Below are positions 26,221 to 39,800 of a stretch of DNA of 64,000 nucleotides, piece after piece; positions within the stretch are counted from its first letter, which is position 1; the number at the start of each line of letters is the position of its first letter. Origin of the DNA: Ficedula albicollis (taxonomy: Eukaryota > Chordata > Aves > Passeriformes > Muscicapidae); NCBI RefSeq assembly GCF_000247815.1, contig NC_021683.1, positions 11,506,319 to 11,570,318 of the forward strand, in the 5' to 3' direction. A model generated the notes under the pieces. It was not told the origin of the DNA. It saw only the letters and a program-made list of their open reading frames with translations, and made no database searches. Position numbers and translations under genes: made by a program.

Positions 26221-28960
26221 TGTCTGTGTCCCCTTTCCTGAGCAGGTTTCAGGCCAGCCCAGATACAGCCCTGAGCAATGGGGTCTAACATCAACAGCTG
26301 GCCATTACTGGTGTCTAAATACTTCTTACTTCAGTAGTCCAATATCTGCAGCTGTGCAAAACAGGTCCTGAGCGTGATCTAGCAGTGATTTGTTTGTGGA
26401 TTTGGAAAATAATCTATTTCATAGTTAGACAAAATGTCATTCTTGTTGGATGTAAAATTATTTCCTACATATTCAAGCAGCAAGAACTGAAGGGTTCTTG
26501 AAGAGCCATTGGAAAAAAAGGTCAATTTTTTAACCTATTACTACAACAACAAAAGAAAAATTAATAAAGTGAAGTTTCTTTTTCTTGAAAAACTGTTAAC
26601 CAGTGCTTATTTTGATTACCTTCTTGTAAGTATAAATAGCTGCAGTAGCTGATAGTCTTTGATTTCAATGATAATGAAGAACAGAAGATGTTCTACCATA
26701 TACAGGGCAATTTTCCCAGAGAAATGAAAGGAGGCACCAATCAGCATCTAATTCCAAACACAATGTACATGAGAACACAGCAAATGTAAGAAAACATAAG
26801 AAAATCTTTACAGAGAATCTTTCCACATTTTGATAATATTCCTTAACCTTTCCTCTGTAATAAGTAGTTACTTTAGTATAGCAAAATCAGGCCCATTTGG
26901 AAACTTTCCAATTGATATTGTCAGTGGTATAATTTACATCTTAGATGAAATGCACAAAAATGGATCTCTTTATAAAACAGACCCAGTTGTGTATCAGCAT
27001 GCAGTAGACATAACCTCAGCAACAATATATATTGGTAGGCCTATGTATAGTTAAAGCAAACAAGTCAGTGTAACTTGTCATTTATTTTAGAATTTAATTC
27101 AGTGATTGACTCAAAGTCTGTAGCAACAGAGCTTTTTGCAGACATTTGTGAAAGTTATGTGTGATTATATTTCCACCCACAACATCAGACAGACATGATA
27201 GGGCCTGTGACAGAGGCCCTGTATAGCTGTTAATGGATCCAACAGCAGCACGTGTTGTGGGGAGCACTGAGTGCTGGAGCTTTGGGGAATCTCTCTCTGT
27301 ATCTTCTCTCTTTGAGCTGGCCTGTTTAGGAAGAGCACAGAATTTGGCTGTTAGGAAGCCTGTGAGACAAGCTTTTTCTGCATTTCCATTCTTCTCTGAA
27401 GGACAGTCTCCCTACAGCAGGAGAGGCAGATTTTCTAGTAATGGTGAGTTTTGTTTTAAAATCAACAGAAGGGCTCTGGGGAAAGTTGACAAAACTTCCT
27501 AGATGCTACAAATCAAAATATTTTTTGTGTTTCACTTTTATTGCAGTTAAGTGGGAAGTCCAAATTCTACCAGGCCCATAACCTTAATTCATGCACTTGG
27601 TTCGTTGTAAATTTTGGTGAACTTTGGCAAGTTGCAGTGGTGGCAGGAAAAAACTGAGCACAGAAAGATGTAGGGAAACAGATTAAGCTCTAAGAATTAG
27701 TTTATAGTTAAGAGAGCAACAGATTGGCTTGATAATCCAACAGAATTGTTTCCTCCTAACAGAAGCAATCCTTGAAACAGTTGCAAATAAAAGCATCTGT
27801 GATGTTGCTGAGAAAAAGGCTTTTATTCAAATAAGAGTTGAAATTATTTAGGCATTTACTGGAAGCTTCCCTCCATCTTTATTCTTGCCATGTGAGAAAT
27901 GAGATTTTACAATTAGTGAAGGAAGAAACATAACTACTTGTGACTGTTCTGCTGTATTTAAGCTAATTCCTACACATCAGTGCCCATCTGGGAGGAAGCA
28001 GAGAGGACTAGAATCTTTTCATAATGTTTCCCACTTCTGCTGAGGCACATTTAGGAAAATCCCTGTAACCACAGACCACCAGGGTGCAGCCTGGCTGCTG
28101 CAGGAGCTCCTGGTGGAGGAGAAAGCAGAGGTGGGACCTGAGAGATTTAAGAGCTAATGTCTACCTGAGAGTAACTTCAGTAACTGCAAAGCATTTGGTG
28201 GTTTCTGAGTGCCTGCAAGGATTATGGGCTCCTTCTTGGGGTTGCTGTATGTCAGTGGGGAAAGGGAAGGAAAAGATGGGTCTGGAGATGAGGAATTTAC
28301 ATGGGAAGTATGCTGGGAGACAAGGAACAAGAAAAAATAAGATGGGGAAATGAAAAGGAAAATGGAGAGAGAAGTTAGCATTGTAAAGAAGTGGGTGTCC
28401 TATCCAAAGTAAGCTTTCCCACTGAACTTCTCCTCAGCATCAGTAACAGGCCTGGGTTTGGATGCAAAGGGATGGCCCAAGAGGGGATCCTGGAGGGATG
28501 TGGGGGGATGGTGTGAATATGGCTTTGTCTTTGCTCATTGGCCTGTTTTAGTGTTGAGCCTGATTTCTTGAAGCTTTTACATTAGAGCAAAAGGAGGTTT
28601 CCATAAATATCTGCAGGATCTTTGCCTTGGAAGCATACTTGCCAGGACTTTACTAGCAAGTCTGTCACACAGAGGTTACTTTGTACAAAGGGAAGATGCA
28701 GGACACAACTGAACTTCAAAGACTCTTTGGTTGTCCCTCCTCAGCCACATCATCTACTGTCCATGTGAAATCAAACTGTGGACACAAGTGTGCAGGCAAA
28801 TGAACTGAAGTTGAGTCCTGGCACACAGCTCATGAAAGGGCACACAGAGAGAAAAATGTTAGGGGGAGACAAAGAGCGTGCTGGAAAGCAGCTGTTTGAT
28901 TTCACCTGGAATTCAGTCATGGCATTAATAAGACAGGATGATGCTTCTCAGACTTAGTTA
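26221..28960. other. Non-coding sequence, nothing recognised
   Basis: About 2.7 kb, somewhat GC-richer and purine-rich around 28080-28560. Open frames at 27233-27502 and 28084-28353 (89 codons each) have no recognisable domain, and the second overlaps an opposite-strand frame. I see no repeat family or exon signal strong enough to call. Confidence 0.5.
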
Positions 28961-29104
28961 AAAGACAAAAAAACCTCCAACAAAATACCAAAATAAAATT
29001 AAAAAAAAAAAAAACAAATAAACAAAAAACAAACAGAAAATTGCAAAACAAACAAACAAACAAACAAACAAACTCACAATAAAACAGAAACCAAAAAACC
29101 CCAC
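28961..29104. repeat. A-rich low-complexity tract with (AAAC)n core
   Basis: About 140 bases consist almost wholly of A with scattered C. A regular AAAC run of about seven units lies at 29045-29073, and a run of 14 A at 29001-29014. It could be an expanded poly-A tail of a long-decayed retroelement, but no element body is recognisable on its left. A mirror-type T/G tract occurs at 59258-59390. Confidence 0.85.
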
Positions 29105-30454
29105 CCAGTCATTTGTCAAACATTAGAAATTATGGGATGAGGTAATCTCTTGTGGTAAAATGTCTGGTCTGCTTTTTTTTTACTATGCTTTTTATGATTA
29201 ATTTTTCTTGTGAAGTAGTACTGTTGATACCAGTTACACACATGCTCTCTGAATATTAACATTAAATGTAAGTTCATTTTGGGAACTGCTGGAGGGTGGA
29301 TGCTATTCACATCTTGTAATCCTTGTTTATGTTATGCTCTGTCTATTAAGTAAAATAGTTTAACTGCACTAAGTGAAATGCGAGATTTATATTTTAAGGT
29401 GGGGTTATGTTTAGAGAAATAATTGTTAGCTGCATCACTAAGAAAAGCAAATATATAGTTCATTTTCTTTGGGTTTAAAGCCAGACAAGACATTAATTGT
29501 AAATTATTCTGACTCCCTAACAAAGGCTCTTGAATTTAGTTACTTGCATGAATTGCTGTAGGATCTCACGCCACTTTAGGAGGAAGGTCTGCAGTCACTT
29601 TCTCACTTTGTTCCTGCAGTTTGACATCCAGTGCGTTTTACTCTCAAGCTTGAAGCTTAAATGGAGCATGATGGTTGGTTTGATTTGGTTCCCATTATTT
29701 GACATCCTTCACTTGAAATCACGGTTCTACCCAAATTTGCTAAAATCTCACCTGAGATCTGACCACTTCATTGAGGAAACTCACAGAAAGACTAGCCCTG
29801 GTTTTAGGGGTTTATTACTAGTGTTATTGTTCTACTTGACAAGGTTTGCTATAAAATATTTTCAGTGCTACACTACTTCTTTACTTTCACCAATCTGATA
29901 ATTTAGAAAACTAAACATACCTTTGAAAGGTAAATCAGTTTGTTGCATATTAAATGATATAAATTATATAATATTTTAATTAAAATATAGTTGTCTAATA
30001 TAGTGAGGCACATACGGAAAATACTATTTTATGTCTGACTTTTTTCTCCTTTGTTGGCATGCCTCATTTAGCATTTGCTGTCAGGGGAAATGTATGGCAA
30101 AACTTCCATTTTTAAGTTGATTCTAACTCGATACACAACATAGAACACTGTTTTATTCTTAAATATGAATTCATTGTTAAACACAATCTCATTATGCATG
30201 CTAAAATCACTAATATTTTGCTATTTATGTCAGCTTCTATATTAATCCATGTTCTGATTTTTAGGATGTTAAATTATTGTTTTTAAAAATTGCTCACTCA
30301 GGGAAGAATTATTTATCATAATGTAAGTGTGGAAAAACGATCTTTTTGAGATTGGTCTCTCAGAAATGTTTTGACAGCAAACTAGAGGAATGTAATTGTC
30401 CTTCTCTTTCATTTCTCAACAGCTTTGAGACTAGTTTGTTGTTTTATCTTGCAG
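29105..30454. other. AT-rich sequence with a 122-codon open frame, not called as a gene
   Basis: The + frame at 29530-29898 is the longest open frame in the window that is not made of simple repeat. Its translation is rich in Leu, Phe, Ser and Cys, has no domain I recognise, and has neither a promoter nor splice context. Chance is the best explanation. The last bases are a pyrimidine-rich tract running to the acceptor at 30454. Confidence 0.4.
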
Positions 30455-30566
30455 CATTTTTCTAGTATATACACCAGATACTTCCTCAGCACACTGCCTG
30501 GAGAAGAAAATGGGAATTTAAACCTTCCATTTTGCAGAATTGATATAGACCACACAGTAAACTTAG
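30455..30566 (+). pseudogene. Candidate 112-base exon, unrecognised protein
   Basis: TTTTATCTTGCAG precedes and a strong donor (G|GTAAGT) follows at 30567. One frame is open throughout and reads HFSSIYTRYFLSTLPGEENG, then NLNLPFCRIDIDHTVNL, leaving one base. That base joins the acceptor at 33304 in phase, giving a Leu- and Ala-rich continuation. The mixed polar and hydrophobic composition with one Cys is protein-like, and both splice sites are good. It is the best-supported coding-type exon here. I do not recognise the family. It could belong to a functional gene whose other exons lie outside my recognition, or to a relic. Confidence 0.35.
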
Positions 30567-33304
30567 GTAAGTGCTGAAAGTACCCACTTCGTGTCTTGGT
30601 ATTACAGAGAATAAAGTACCACTTGTGGATGAAAGTTGCCCCCTACTGTCTGATGTGACATTTGCATACAGAATTGTTATTCACAGCTTTTGAGGTTAAT
30701 TTGTCTACTGCTTCTTTAAAGAATGTGTTTTAATTCTAAATTTTAGAATTTCCTGTGGACATATGGTGCATAGAAGATCAGATGTTATAGAAGAAAATGA
30801 GCTGAAAGACTGCTCTAGTAAAAGCCTGGTTCTAGCATTTGCTAACATTTATTGAAATAATGATTGGTGTTTCATTTCTAATTTTGAGGGACTCGCTATC
30901 CTTGATAGTATTATGAACCTTTAAAGCAAATTTGTTTAAAATATTAATTTTCAGGTTCTGTTTAGTTGCTGCAGACTACCCCTGAGCTCTTATTTCATTT
31001 ATACAGTAATTGAAGAGTATCGTTCCATAATGTACCAACTGCACATGGTTAATCCAAAAAATATTTGTAGTTCAAATAGTTTTAGACATTAAGAAAAAAA
31101 TATACAAGATTTTAAGTTTTTAAAAAAATCTTTCCTGAATACTGTAAATTCCCTTAAATAGTAGTATTTAGTACAGCTTCACTACCTATGGAGACTTTCT
31201 GAGAATTTGTCAGCAGTGCAATTTAGCAGGTCAAAATCCTTACATGCATGAATAATTTAAGGACTGAGAAGAAATTAATCACAAATGCCAAACCTCTGGG
31301 AAGCTTATAAAGCATTGTCCCAGTCTCAATGTAAATACATGTCCCTACTCACACTGCACAAATGATACTTGAAAACAGCTACAGTGGTAACAAAACAATT
31401 GCCAATGTTTATGCTTTCAAATTATGCTTGTCAGAACAACTTGCATGTACAGATCTTAAATGATTTAGCAATAAGTGCCAAACATAACTTTGCAGCAGAT
31501 GATGTCTGGTATCACATTGATATTATTAACTTTTTTTACATTGTTATTATTATTAAGTTTTAGATACCGTTTTTGTTGGACACTGAAATACAGATTTTTT
31601 TTCAAATGGAGTCTTTGGATTGCAATTTCCAACAAGGAATCCTTTAAGCATTTTACAAACTGTGTAGCACATAGAAGCTACTTTGAAAAGAGAAACAGAA
31701 GAAAAGCCCTTCCTCGAGGCAGTTGGTGAGAGTTGAGGACCTGTCAATGAAGTGGCAACACAGCCGTGCAAGGACTGAGATTGCAGAGCTAATGGTCTAT
31801 TTTTGAAGGCACACACTCCTTCCTCTCATCCCAGTACCTGTTGTTCCTGTTGGTACTACTTAATTCCTGTAGAAAACCCGTTTCTCTTTTTGAGGATTTA
31901 TTGGTGCTGTCAGGGAGATGTCAAGCAGGAGGCAGCTTCTCCTTGGATGTTGCACTAAATGTTAAGCTTTGTATGCCTACAGGGGACAACAGGAGAAGCT
32001 TAAGGAACAGGAATACGTGGAGGCTCACTAAATGCTTAGAAGAACTAGAAGGCACTTGTGGCTCAGAAATGCCCCGAGTTGAAAAAGGGTAGAGGGTGAG
32101 AGAATGTTAGGAGGCTGTGTTATATATTGTTTCCCCACTGTTGTTATTTAGGCACTCCTAGGGACTTCACCATATCAGAACACGAAATTAAGCCTTGTCC
32201 TGGTTGTTAGGCTTCCTACTTCATTTCTCAAAAGAACCTTTACAATAGCATATACTGCATCTTGCATAGTCCTGCTTGGGACAGCAGCACAGCAGAGACT
32301 TTTAAACTGGAAAAAGAGCAAAAAGAAATTAGGAACTGACATTAGGAAAGCTGAAGCATGATACAGGTCATGTATTCTTAAAGCTCAGGTTCTTTGTTCT
32401 TGAATTCCTTGCAGTCCATAGGTCATGAACTGTACACTTTTCAGTTTAAGGTCACAATGAGACTTAAGTATGCTGTAACCCAGTAATCAAATTATCACTC
32501 AGTGGTTTGCAGACTTGCCACTCTCGCTGTTCTTTAGCCACTGTTATAATTTCAAGAATTTCATGTTTACTGTATATGCTTTGAAGTTTTTAGTATATGT
32601 GAAAATAGAGACTTCAACAAGCAACCCCTGTGTTGCACAAGTTGGAACTTCTCTCATCCAAACTGATGTGGTCCCAAAATGTTCAGTTTAGCAAGGTTTC
32701 ACTGTATCCCAACAGACCATAAATTTATCTGTGTTAAATTTAAAACAAAAATAACAACATAACAATCATATTTATAAGGATCACAAACAGGGGCAGATGA
32801 AGTAACAGATCTGATTCAGTATTTCTGAAAGAATGTAGACTAATCAACCTAAAAACAGGCATCCTGCAGTACTGCAGATATCTTTCTCAGAGACAGAACG
32901 ATAAAAATAAGTACTTTAATCCTAGAAACTTAAGGGAAGGTTGATTAGATATTTGAAGAGGAGTTATTTCCAAATTTCCTGGGGTTTGCTTCTTGACACT
33001 TTCTATTGTAGTTCACTTTTATCACATGTGCAAATGTTGAGTCACTCTTTAATTTCACTTTTATATTGTCACCTTTGCATCAAGTGGGATTGAGCTCACT
33101 ACTCTCCCTGTGACACCAGCATGTTTTATCCTGCATTTATCACCATGTTCCTGTTGATCAAAGTGACCAGAAGTGGAACCTTACCATTAGTATTGTACAT
33201 GGCTCTGTGTATTTGAGGTGATATGTTGTATAAATTTAGAGGCATGTACTAATATGCAGTATAAATATAAATGTGATATAGAATGTTGACTTCTGTATTT
33301 CCAG
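30567..33304. other. Putative intron between two in-phase candidate exons
   Basis: About 2.7 kb beginning GTAAGT and ending TGTATTTCCAG. Inside, short open frames around 31369-32092 on both strands overlap each other and show no domain. No transposon recognised. Confidence 0.35.
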
Positions 33305-33495
33305 CCTTAACATATACCTTAGCTGCTATAGCACAGACACTGACTAAATTCTTCGTGGATTGTGCCTTGGATCAGAATAAAAGCAATGACAGAGAGAGAT
33401 ATCACACTGGGCAATCTGAAGTATCTCAGAGAAAAGGCTGTTTTTTCTTTTCTTCTCAAATGTATGGAAAGGCAAAAATCCATCTGTCAGAGTAA
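33305..33495 (+). pseudogene. Candidate exon (terminal or read-through) in phase with 30455-30566
   Basis: The acceptor CTGTATTTCCAG ends at 33304. Using the leftover base of the previous candidate exon, the frame reads ALTYTLAAIAQTLTKFFVDC, then becomes polar (Asn, Arg, Glu and Ser rich) and stops at TAA 33493-33495. No strong donor is visible inside, so this would be a last exon or the real donor is cryptic. The first 20 residues look like a helical segment ending in Cys. The change of composition afterwards may mean that true coding sequence ends near 33365. No family recognised. Confidence 0.3.
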
Positions 33496-36111
33496 TAACA
33501 AGGTCCTGTTTAAAGAAACAAATTTCTAGCTGTGTCAATACATTTACTGTAGTTTCCCATTAAACCTTCTTGCAATTTATTTTCTTCTTCACTAGATGCA
33601 ACATATTTAACTGAAAAGTAGTTGCAATAATGTGAAGTTTTCTGGAAAGTCATGAATACCTTATGTGTGTGGAAATGTGTTCAGCTGCCTGTTGCTCCAT
33701 AGCCATTAATCTGATGAATAAAGAGTTTGCACATGGGTTCACTCAGAGAGTTAACATCTGATTTTACATGGAAATATTTGAAAGAAAAAGTACAGCATAG
33801 CCTGAAGCCTGTTAGATTTTTAGAGATTTATTTAATGCAGTTTTTTGCTTTGGTTCCTATTGTCTACTTAGAAAATAATGTTGTTTTGAAATTTAAAATT
33901 AAATAAGGGGTAACAATTCAAACAGCATTTTTACTGGACAAAAAAATCTTCAAACACATACAAAACCTGTCAGTTTTCATTACTCATCTATTGTTCTACT
34001 ATTTCATTATCTTCTACATTAAATCAGATGATTCCCCACCTTTACAGTGGTGCTTTGGAGATAAAATAAAGGGGCAGGAACTATCTTCATTTATCAACCT
34101 GAAATAACATCAGCATTTGTACTGAGATAATATTCTGTCAATAATTCATTTTTAAAACAAGGAACAAATAGAATTAGTAATTATTGTTTCTCTCTGTGGA
34201 GATAAATGCTTGATGTAGGAGCTAATGGTTTTAGGTTCTAGGACAATACTGAATCTCATCTTGATCTAAAAGGGATTTGAATTTCCTGGTGAACTCAGGA
34301 AATCCTCAAACATAACATGTGTCCTTGTTTGCTGCTTCTGTTATTGTTTTTGAATTTATTGACTCTAGGATGTTGTTAGTATTGAAGAGAATGCAAAATA
34401 GGTGAGGCATCTGTATTAAATAGATGGATATGTTGAATAACCTGTGATTAATAAGATTGTAAACACTTGCCTCTAACAGCTCCCTCCCTCTGCCTATTAC
34501 AGTGCACTGGGTGTGGATGATTAGAATAATACCTGATTGGAATCTCCCCTGCTTCTTCCTATAAAATTTTTTAGTTACATTGAAGAGACTTAGGACTTGA
34601 GGTAACTCTTATGCAATCAAAAATTGCATTGCTTTGACAAAGAACATGTCATGTTGTGTTCATTATGTACTTCACTTTAGAACTGATACCAGATGTGCCA
34701 CTTGAAAATACTTTTTGTATTTTCAAATTGCTTGTTTAAGAGGCTCTTTGCCTCAATTTTTAAAAATTTTGTTTTAGAATATTTTTTGACCTGAGTTAGT
34801 AAATTGTCTAAAAGTGTGCTTCAATACAAAAGACCACGTAAAATCACCTTTTCTGTGTTCAGTGGTCTAAAATCTGATGCCTGCTCATTTCTGAATGAAT
34901 TCAATTCCTTAATGAAGTTGTACATACAAATTTTGGGGGTTTTGGGGATTTTTTTGTTACTGTTTTTGTTGCTGATTTTTAGAGTTAAATCTGCTAACTC
35001 CTACAGTTTTTCTAGTGCTCAGTAGCTGTGAGCTATGCTCAAATGGCAGTTGGGTGTCCTTAGATTATTAAGGTAACATTCATATTCTGTCCTGGGCTCT
35101 GTCACACATGTGGGGTTCCCTTCAGAGACCAGCTGGCCCATGCGCAAGATAAGCAAAGCCTGCTTAGAGAGTTCATGACCAAATACAGAGAGCTGAGGCA
35201 AGAAAAAGAAAGTTTATTTCTTTACTTTTAGCTGCTCCAATAGATAGCAAATATTGACTATGCACAAAAGTCTCAAATCCTTCAGACACCACTTGGAATG
35301 TTTGATTGTGACTCATCTTCCAAGGATCTTCCATAAGAAGGCTTTCTTGCCAAATTTTCATGTATTGGAACAAAGGTTGTTTCAGAGCAGGCTTTGCCTT
35401 CATTTAGCTTGCTTATTAACTTTGGAAGAGTACAAAAAGATGCAGATACAGGCTGTGCAAAAAAGGAGCTTTGTTGGTCTGCTGAGGGGCGAAAAATAAA
35501 GCCACAGATAGAGTAAGAGTGGAGAGTAAAATAAAATTGTGAAACAAAATGTTTGTGGAGGAAAGGCCTTTACCACTAAACGGCAGCCACATATTATAGT
35601 GCAATCTTTTATAAGATGATGTCTCCAAAAGCAAGTTATTCCACATGGGCCGTCATTGAATTCAGACAAGATTACTCCTATTGTATTTCTTTTCCTGGTG
35701 TCTGAGAGATATAAGTCCATATGCTCAGGATTTATTTTTTAAATGGAATATTGACATCTATCAGCTGCTGAGAAAGGTTCTCCTCTCTTGATTGATAGGA
35801 AAATATGCTGTTCATAGATCATTATGAAATTAAATTACATTAAATTTACTTAAACTTGGCTTTCCAGAAGAAGTCAAATACTGCTAAATGGATAAAACCA
35901 GTGTATTTAAGGAGCACTTCGATGAAGTAAATTCTTTAACATATAAATGTATATTGTCCAGAACAATAGAGGCCCTGGAGTTAATGCATGGATGTGTGTG
36001 GCAGATGCAAGGCCTGCATATGGATGTTAAAATCCACATCAAGGCTTGTATCAACTCAGTGTGATGCAGCAATTTTGAATGGCTGTTTGTAGAGCTCTGG
36101 TCAGCATTAGC
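33496..36111. other. AT-rich non-coding sequence, nothing certain
   Basis: About 2.6 kb. The part at 35080-35520 is less AT-rich and carries several overlapping short frames on both strands (up to 106 codons), which is a sign of chance openings. It might be an old retroelement piece, but I could not match it to a family. Confidence 0.45.
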
Positions 36112-36854
<743 letters not shown>

Positions 36855-36858
<4 letters not shown>

Positions 36859-39800
36859 GGGTTTGCATTCCACAGTGGTAGTGTAAGTCAGCCTCTGTAA
36901 ACCCTCCTTCATGTGGGTGCACATCATTCTTCAGGCACATCCTTGGTTTAGACTAACTCTGACTCCCATCGGTGATATTTAATCTGACAGCTAATCTTGC
37001 TAAAAAATAGATTAACTACTATGTTCACGACAGAAAGTATCTATCAAAAGGCATGATTTTGGTTTTCAAATGCTCTGTTCCAGTGGGCTCCTCCTTTGGT
37101 CAAGGGGACTGTGCTCATCAAAATGGTTTATACTTGCTTCTGCTTCTTGAAGAAAGGTGTCTCCTTATTGCCATTTATCCTCAGAAAACTTTTTGAGGTT
37201 TTTTCCCCCTGATAATTTGTCTTGACATTTTCATATAATCAAAATTAACCATATTGCCCACAAAACTGTTGAGGATGCAAAACCATCTGTGAACTATGCC
37301 CTGCAGTTAAACACTTCCCAAATAAGGGTTAGCAGCCTCTTTGTTTTCTTGTTTACTTTTTCCCCAATATACAAAAATGCTTGTGTTCTTAAAGAGAGGA
37401 TTTATTTCTGATTAAGTGAAAATTATTAGGTTTTTCTGTAATTAAATGCGAAAATAATTAAATCTTACTTTCAGAAGACAATAGCTTCTGCCATGTCTTC
37501 CTCCTAATGGGTCCAAAGTGTCAAGAGTCTCACAAAATATATTGTAAAACAGGAACAGGGTAAAGGTCATTCCACCTGCTGTGGCAATACTAAAACTAGC
37601 CTTATGGACCTAACTGAAATATATTAAATAAGCAGTTCAGGACAGAAAGTTGGAAACAATGCTGAGGTAGAATATTCACCTTTTATTCTTGGAGGCATCA
37701 GTATGGATAACTGCAAACAGTCACCCAAAAGAATGAATAGAATGAAAAACATTTAATTGACACCTGAAGATTCATCTTCATGGCTAACATTCTAAACTGC
37801 TGTCTTCTAGATCTATTTAAAAAAAAGAAAAAGTGTTTCATATGGATAATTATAAAACTCAGAATCCATTATACATAGTATTGGAGGTAGCTAATGCAGT
37901 ACTTTTGTTTTATTGCAATTGCTTCTGTTGCAGTAGTTTCTGAAGTGAAAATAAATCCCAACTATTTATTTTTTGTTATCCTTCCCAGTACATACTGCAG
38001 TGGATTGGTTTGCATTTTGACTATCAGAAGCTTTCTTGCACAAGACTGTGCACACCCATGTGTTTGAAAATTTTCTTAAATATTCACTGCCAAGCAGGGT
38101 TTTGCGTCTTCAAGAGTGATCAGATATTAGTTTGACTGTGTGTGGAAATGTGCAGTAAATCAGTGATGGATTTTTCCATATGTCTTGCATAAAATCCAGA
38201 AGTGGTTATCTAATGTAAGCCAGAACACCAGAAAAAGAATTATACTGTCATATATTTAAACAGACCTTAGCAGAGTTATGAAATAAATAAATAGTATGTT
38301 GATCTTAATAAAATGAGTTACTATAACTCTTTTAGTTACAGGATTCTTTTACTTGGCTAATGAATTTCTTGAAATAGGAGATTATCTTGTTACACCTAAT
38401 TATGTACTGTATTTGCTGCAGGGTTCGAAGCTGCAGATAAATGATTCAGGCTGGGGGTCAACAGGTACACAAAGATGCTGCAGGTAAATCCAGTTTCCTT
38501 ACTTCCCAGATGTGATCCATGTAATGAAGCAGAAGCTCAAATAACTGCTCAGAAACACTGGAGCTCTAAGGGGAGTTTTCTGAACTATGTTGTGCTGGTT
38601 TAAATATATTGATTCTGTCACCATAGGACAGATCTAACCTATTTTCTTCACTTTCTTTCTGCTCATTTCTGTATTTATCTTTATAAAGAGTGAGAGTTAA
38701 ATAGACCTCTTGATGTTAAACAGTATGTACTTCTAATAGACAGTATTGTATAAGTGATTACAGATTAAAACAATAAACAGCTCACACAGGAATTTACTGG
38801 GCATCTTTTGGACAGATTAGCTTTTAAAAGCAACTTAATTTTATTTTAATCAAGTAGAATCTGAAAAATTTTACTTAAATAGAGCACACAGACATCTTTG
38901 ATATTTCATACAGTATAGCTTGGAGCACAGTTCAGCATCTGGATAGACTAAATTTAATATCATTTGTCTGTACAGGCTGCTTTTCCTTGAGTTAAAAAAT
39001 TATATGTAAAAATTACCAGATACCTCTGTCTTATGATTGAATAAAGAAATTAAAGAAGCTGAGGAGTGTCATTATCAGTCATTTAGGCAAATTTTGTGAG
39101 AGATGAGAAAATAACTTTTGGCTCCTTGATTAAAAAAAAAAAAAATCTCCCTATAGACAGTTTTGTCTTTTATTAATGACTACTAAGTATTTGGTTCCAA
39201 AATAAGGCAAATTAATAAGTTTAAGCTGCAAATCTGTATAGTACATTTAAGTACTTAAGTACATTTGTTGTCCAAACCCAGCTGAAAGAAACTATAATTA
39301 ATCAAATATATCATATTTATTGTCTGAGAATCCATTAGCATGCAATAAACCTAGATATTCCCAAGAGCTTTTAATATTAACATAACATGTTAATTGAATT
39401 AGCAAATAATTTTCAGTCTAAAAATCATCTTCATGGCAATTACTGATATTAAATATACAATTTATATGAAATGCATAGTAAATGTAATTGACCTAACTAA
39501 ACAGTAGTTTGAATTCTAGTTTATATTCAACTTCTGTGTCTCTATTCAGTGTCTGTGTATTGAACCTGGGAGTACTGTGGTTCAAATTGAGATACTGGTT
39601 CCATCATTATGTAATGGAGCATGAGCTGATAATTGTGCAACTTTACTGCACAATTAGAAATCTACTTTCGTGAACATGTACTAAAAAAATTGTGTTTTGA
39701 TGATTCTGCATATAAAATTTGAGTTTCACACACGTTTACCAGAAGTTAACCTCAGCCCCAAAATAAACTCATGTACCTATTCATTTCACATAACTTAGGG

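Noticed and set aside
29530..29898. 122-codon + strand frame as a small gene
   Set aside because: Composition is that of random AT-rich DNA and no domain, promoter or splice context is visible.
35080..35520. Possible endogenous retrovirus LTR
   Set aside because: The region is less AT-rich and has an A-rich GTTTATTT stretch, but there are no paired TG…CA ends, no target-site duplication and no viral coding sequence.
38422..38483. Short exon between TGCAG and two donors
   Set aside because: The acceptor has almost no pyrimidine tract and the segment has stops in its frames.
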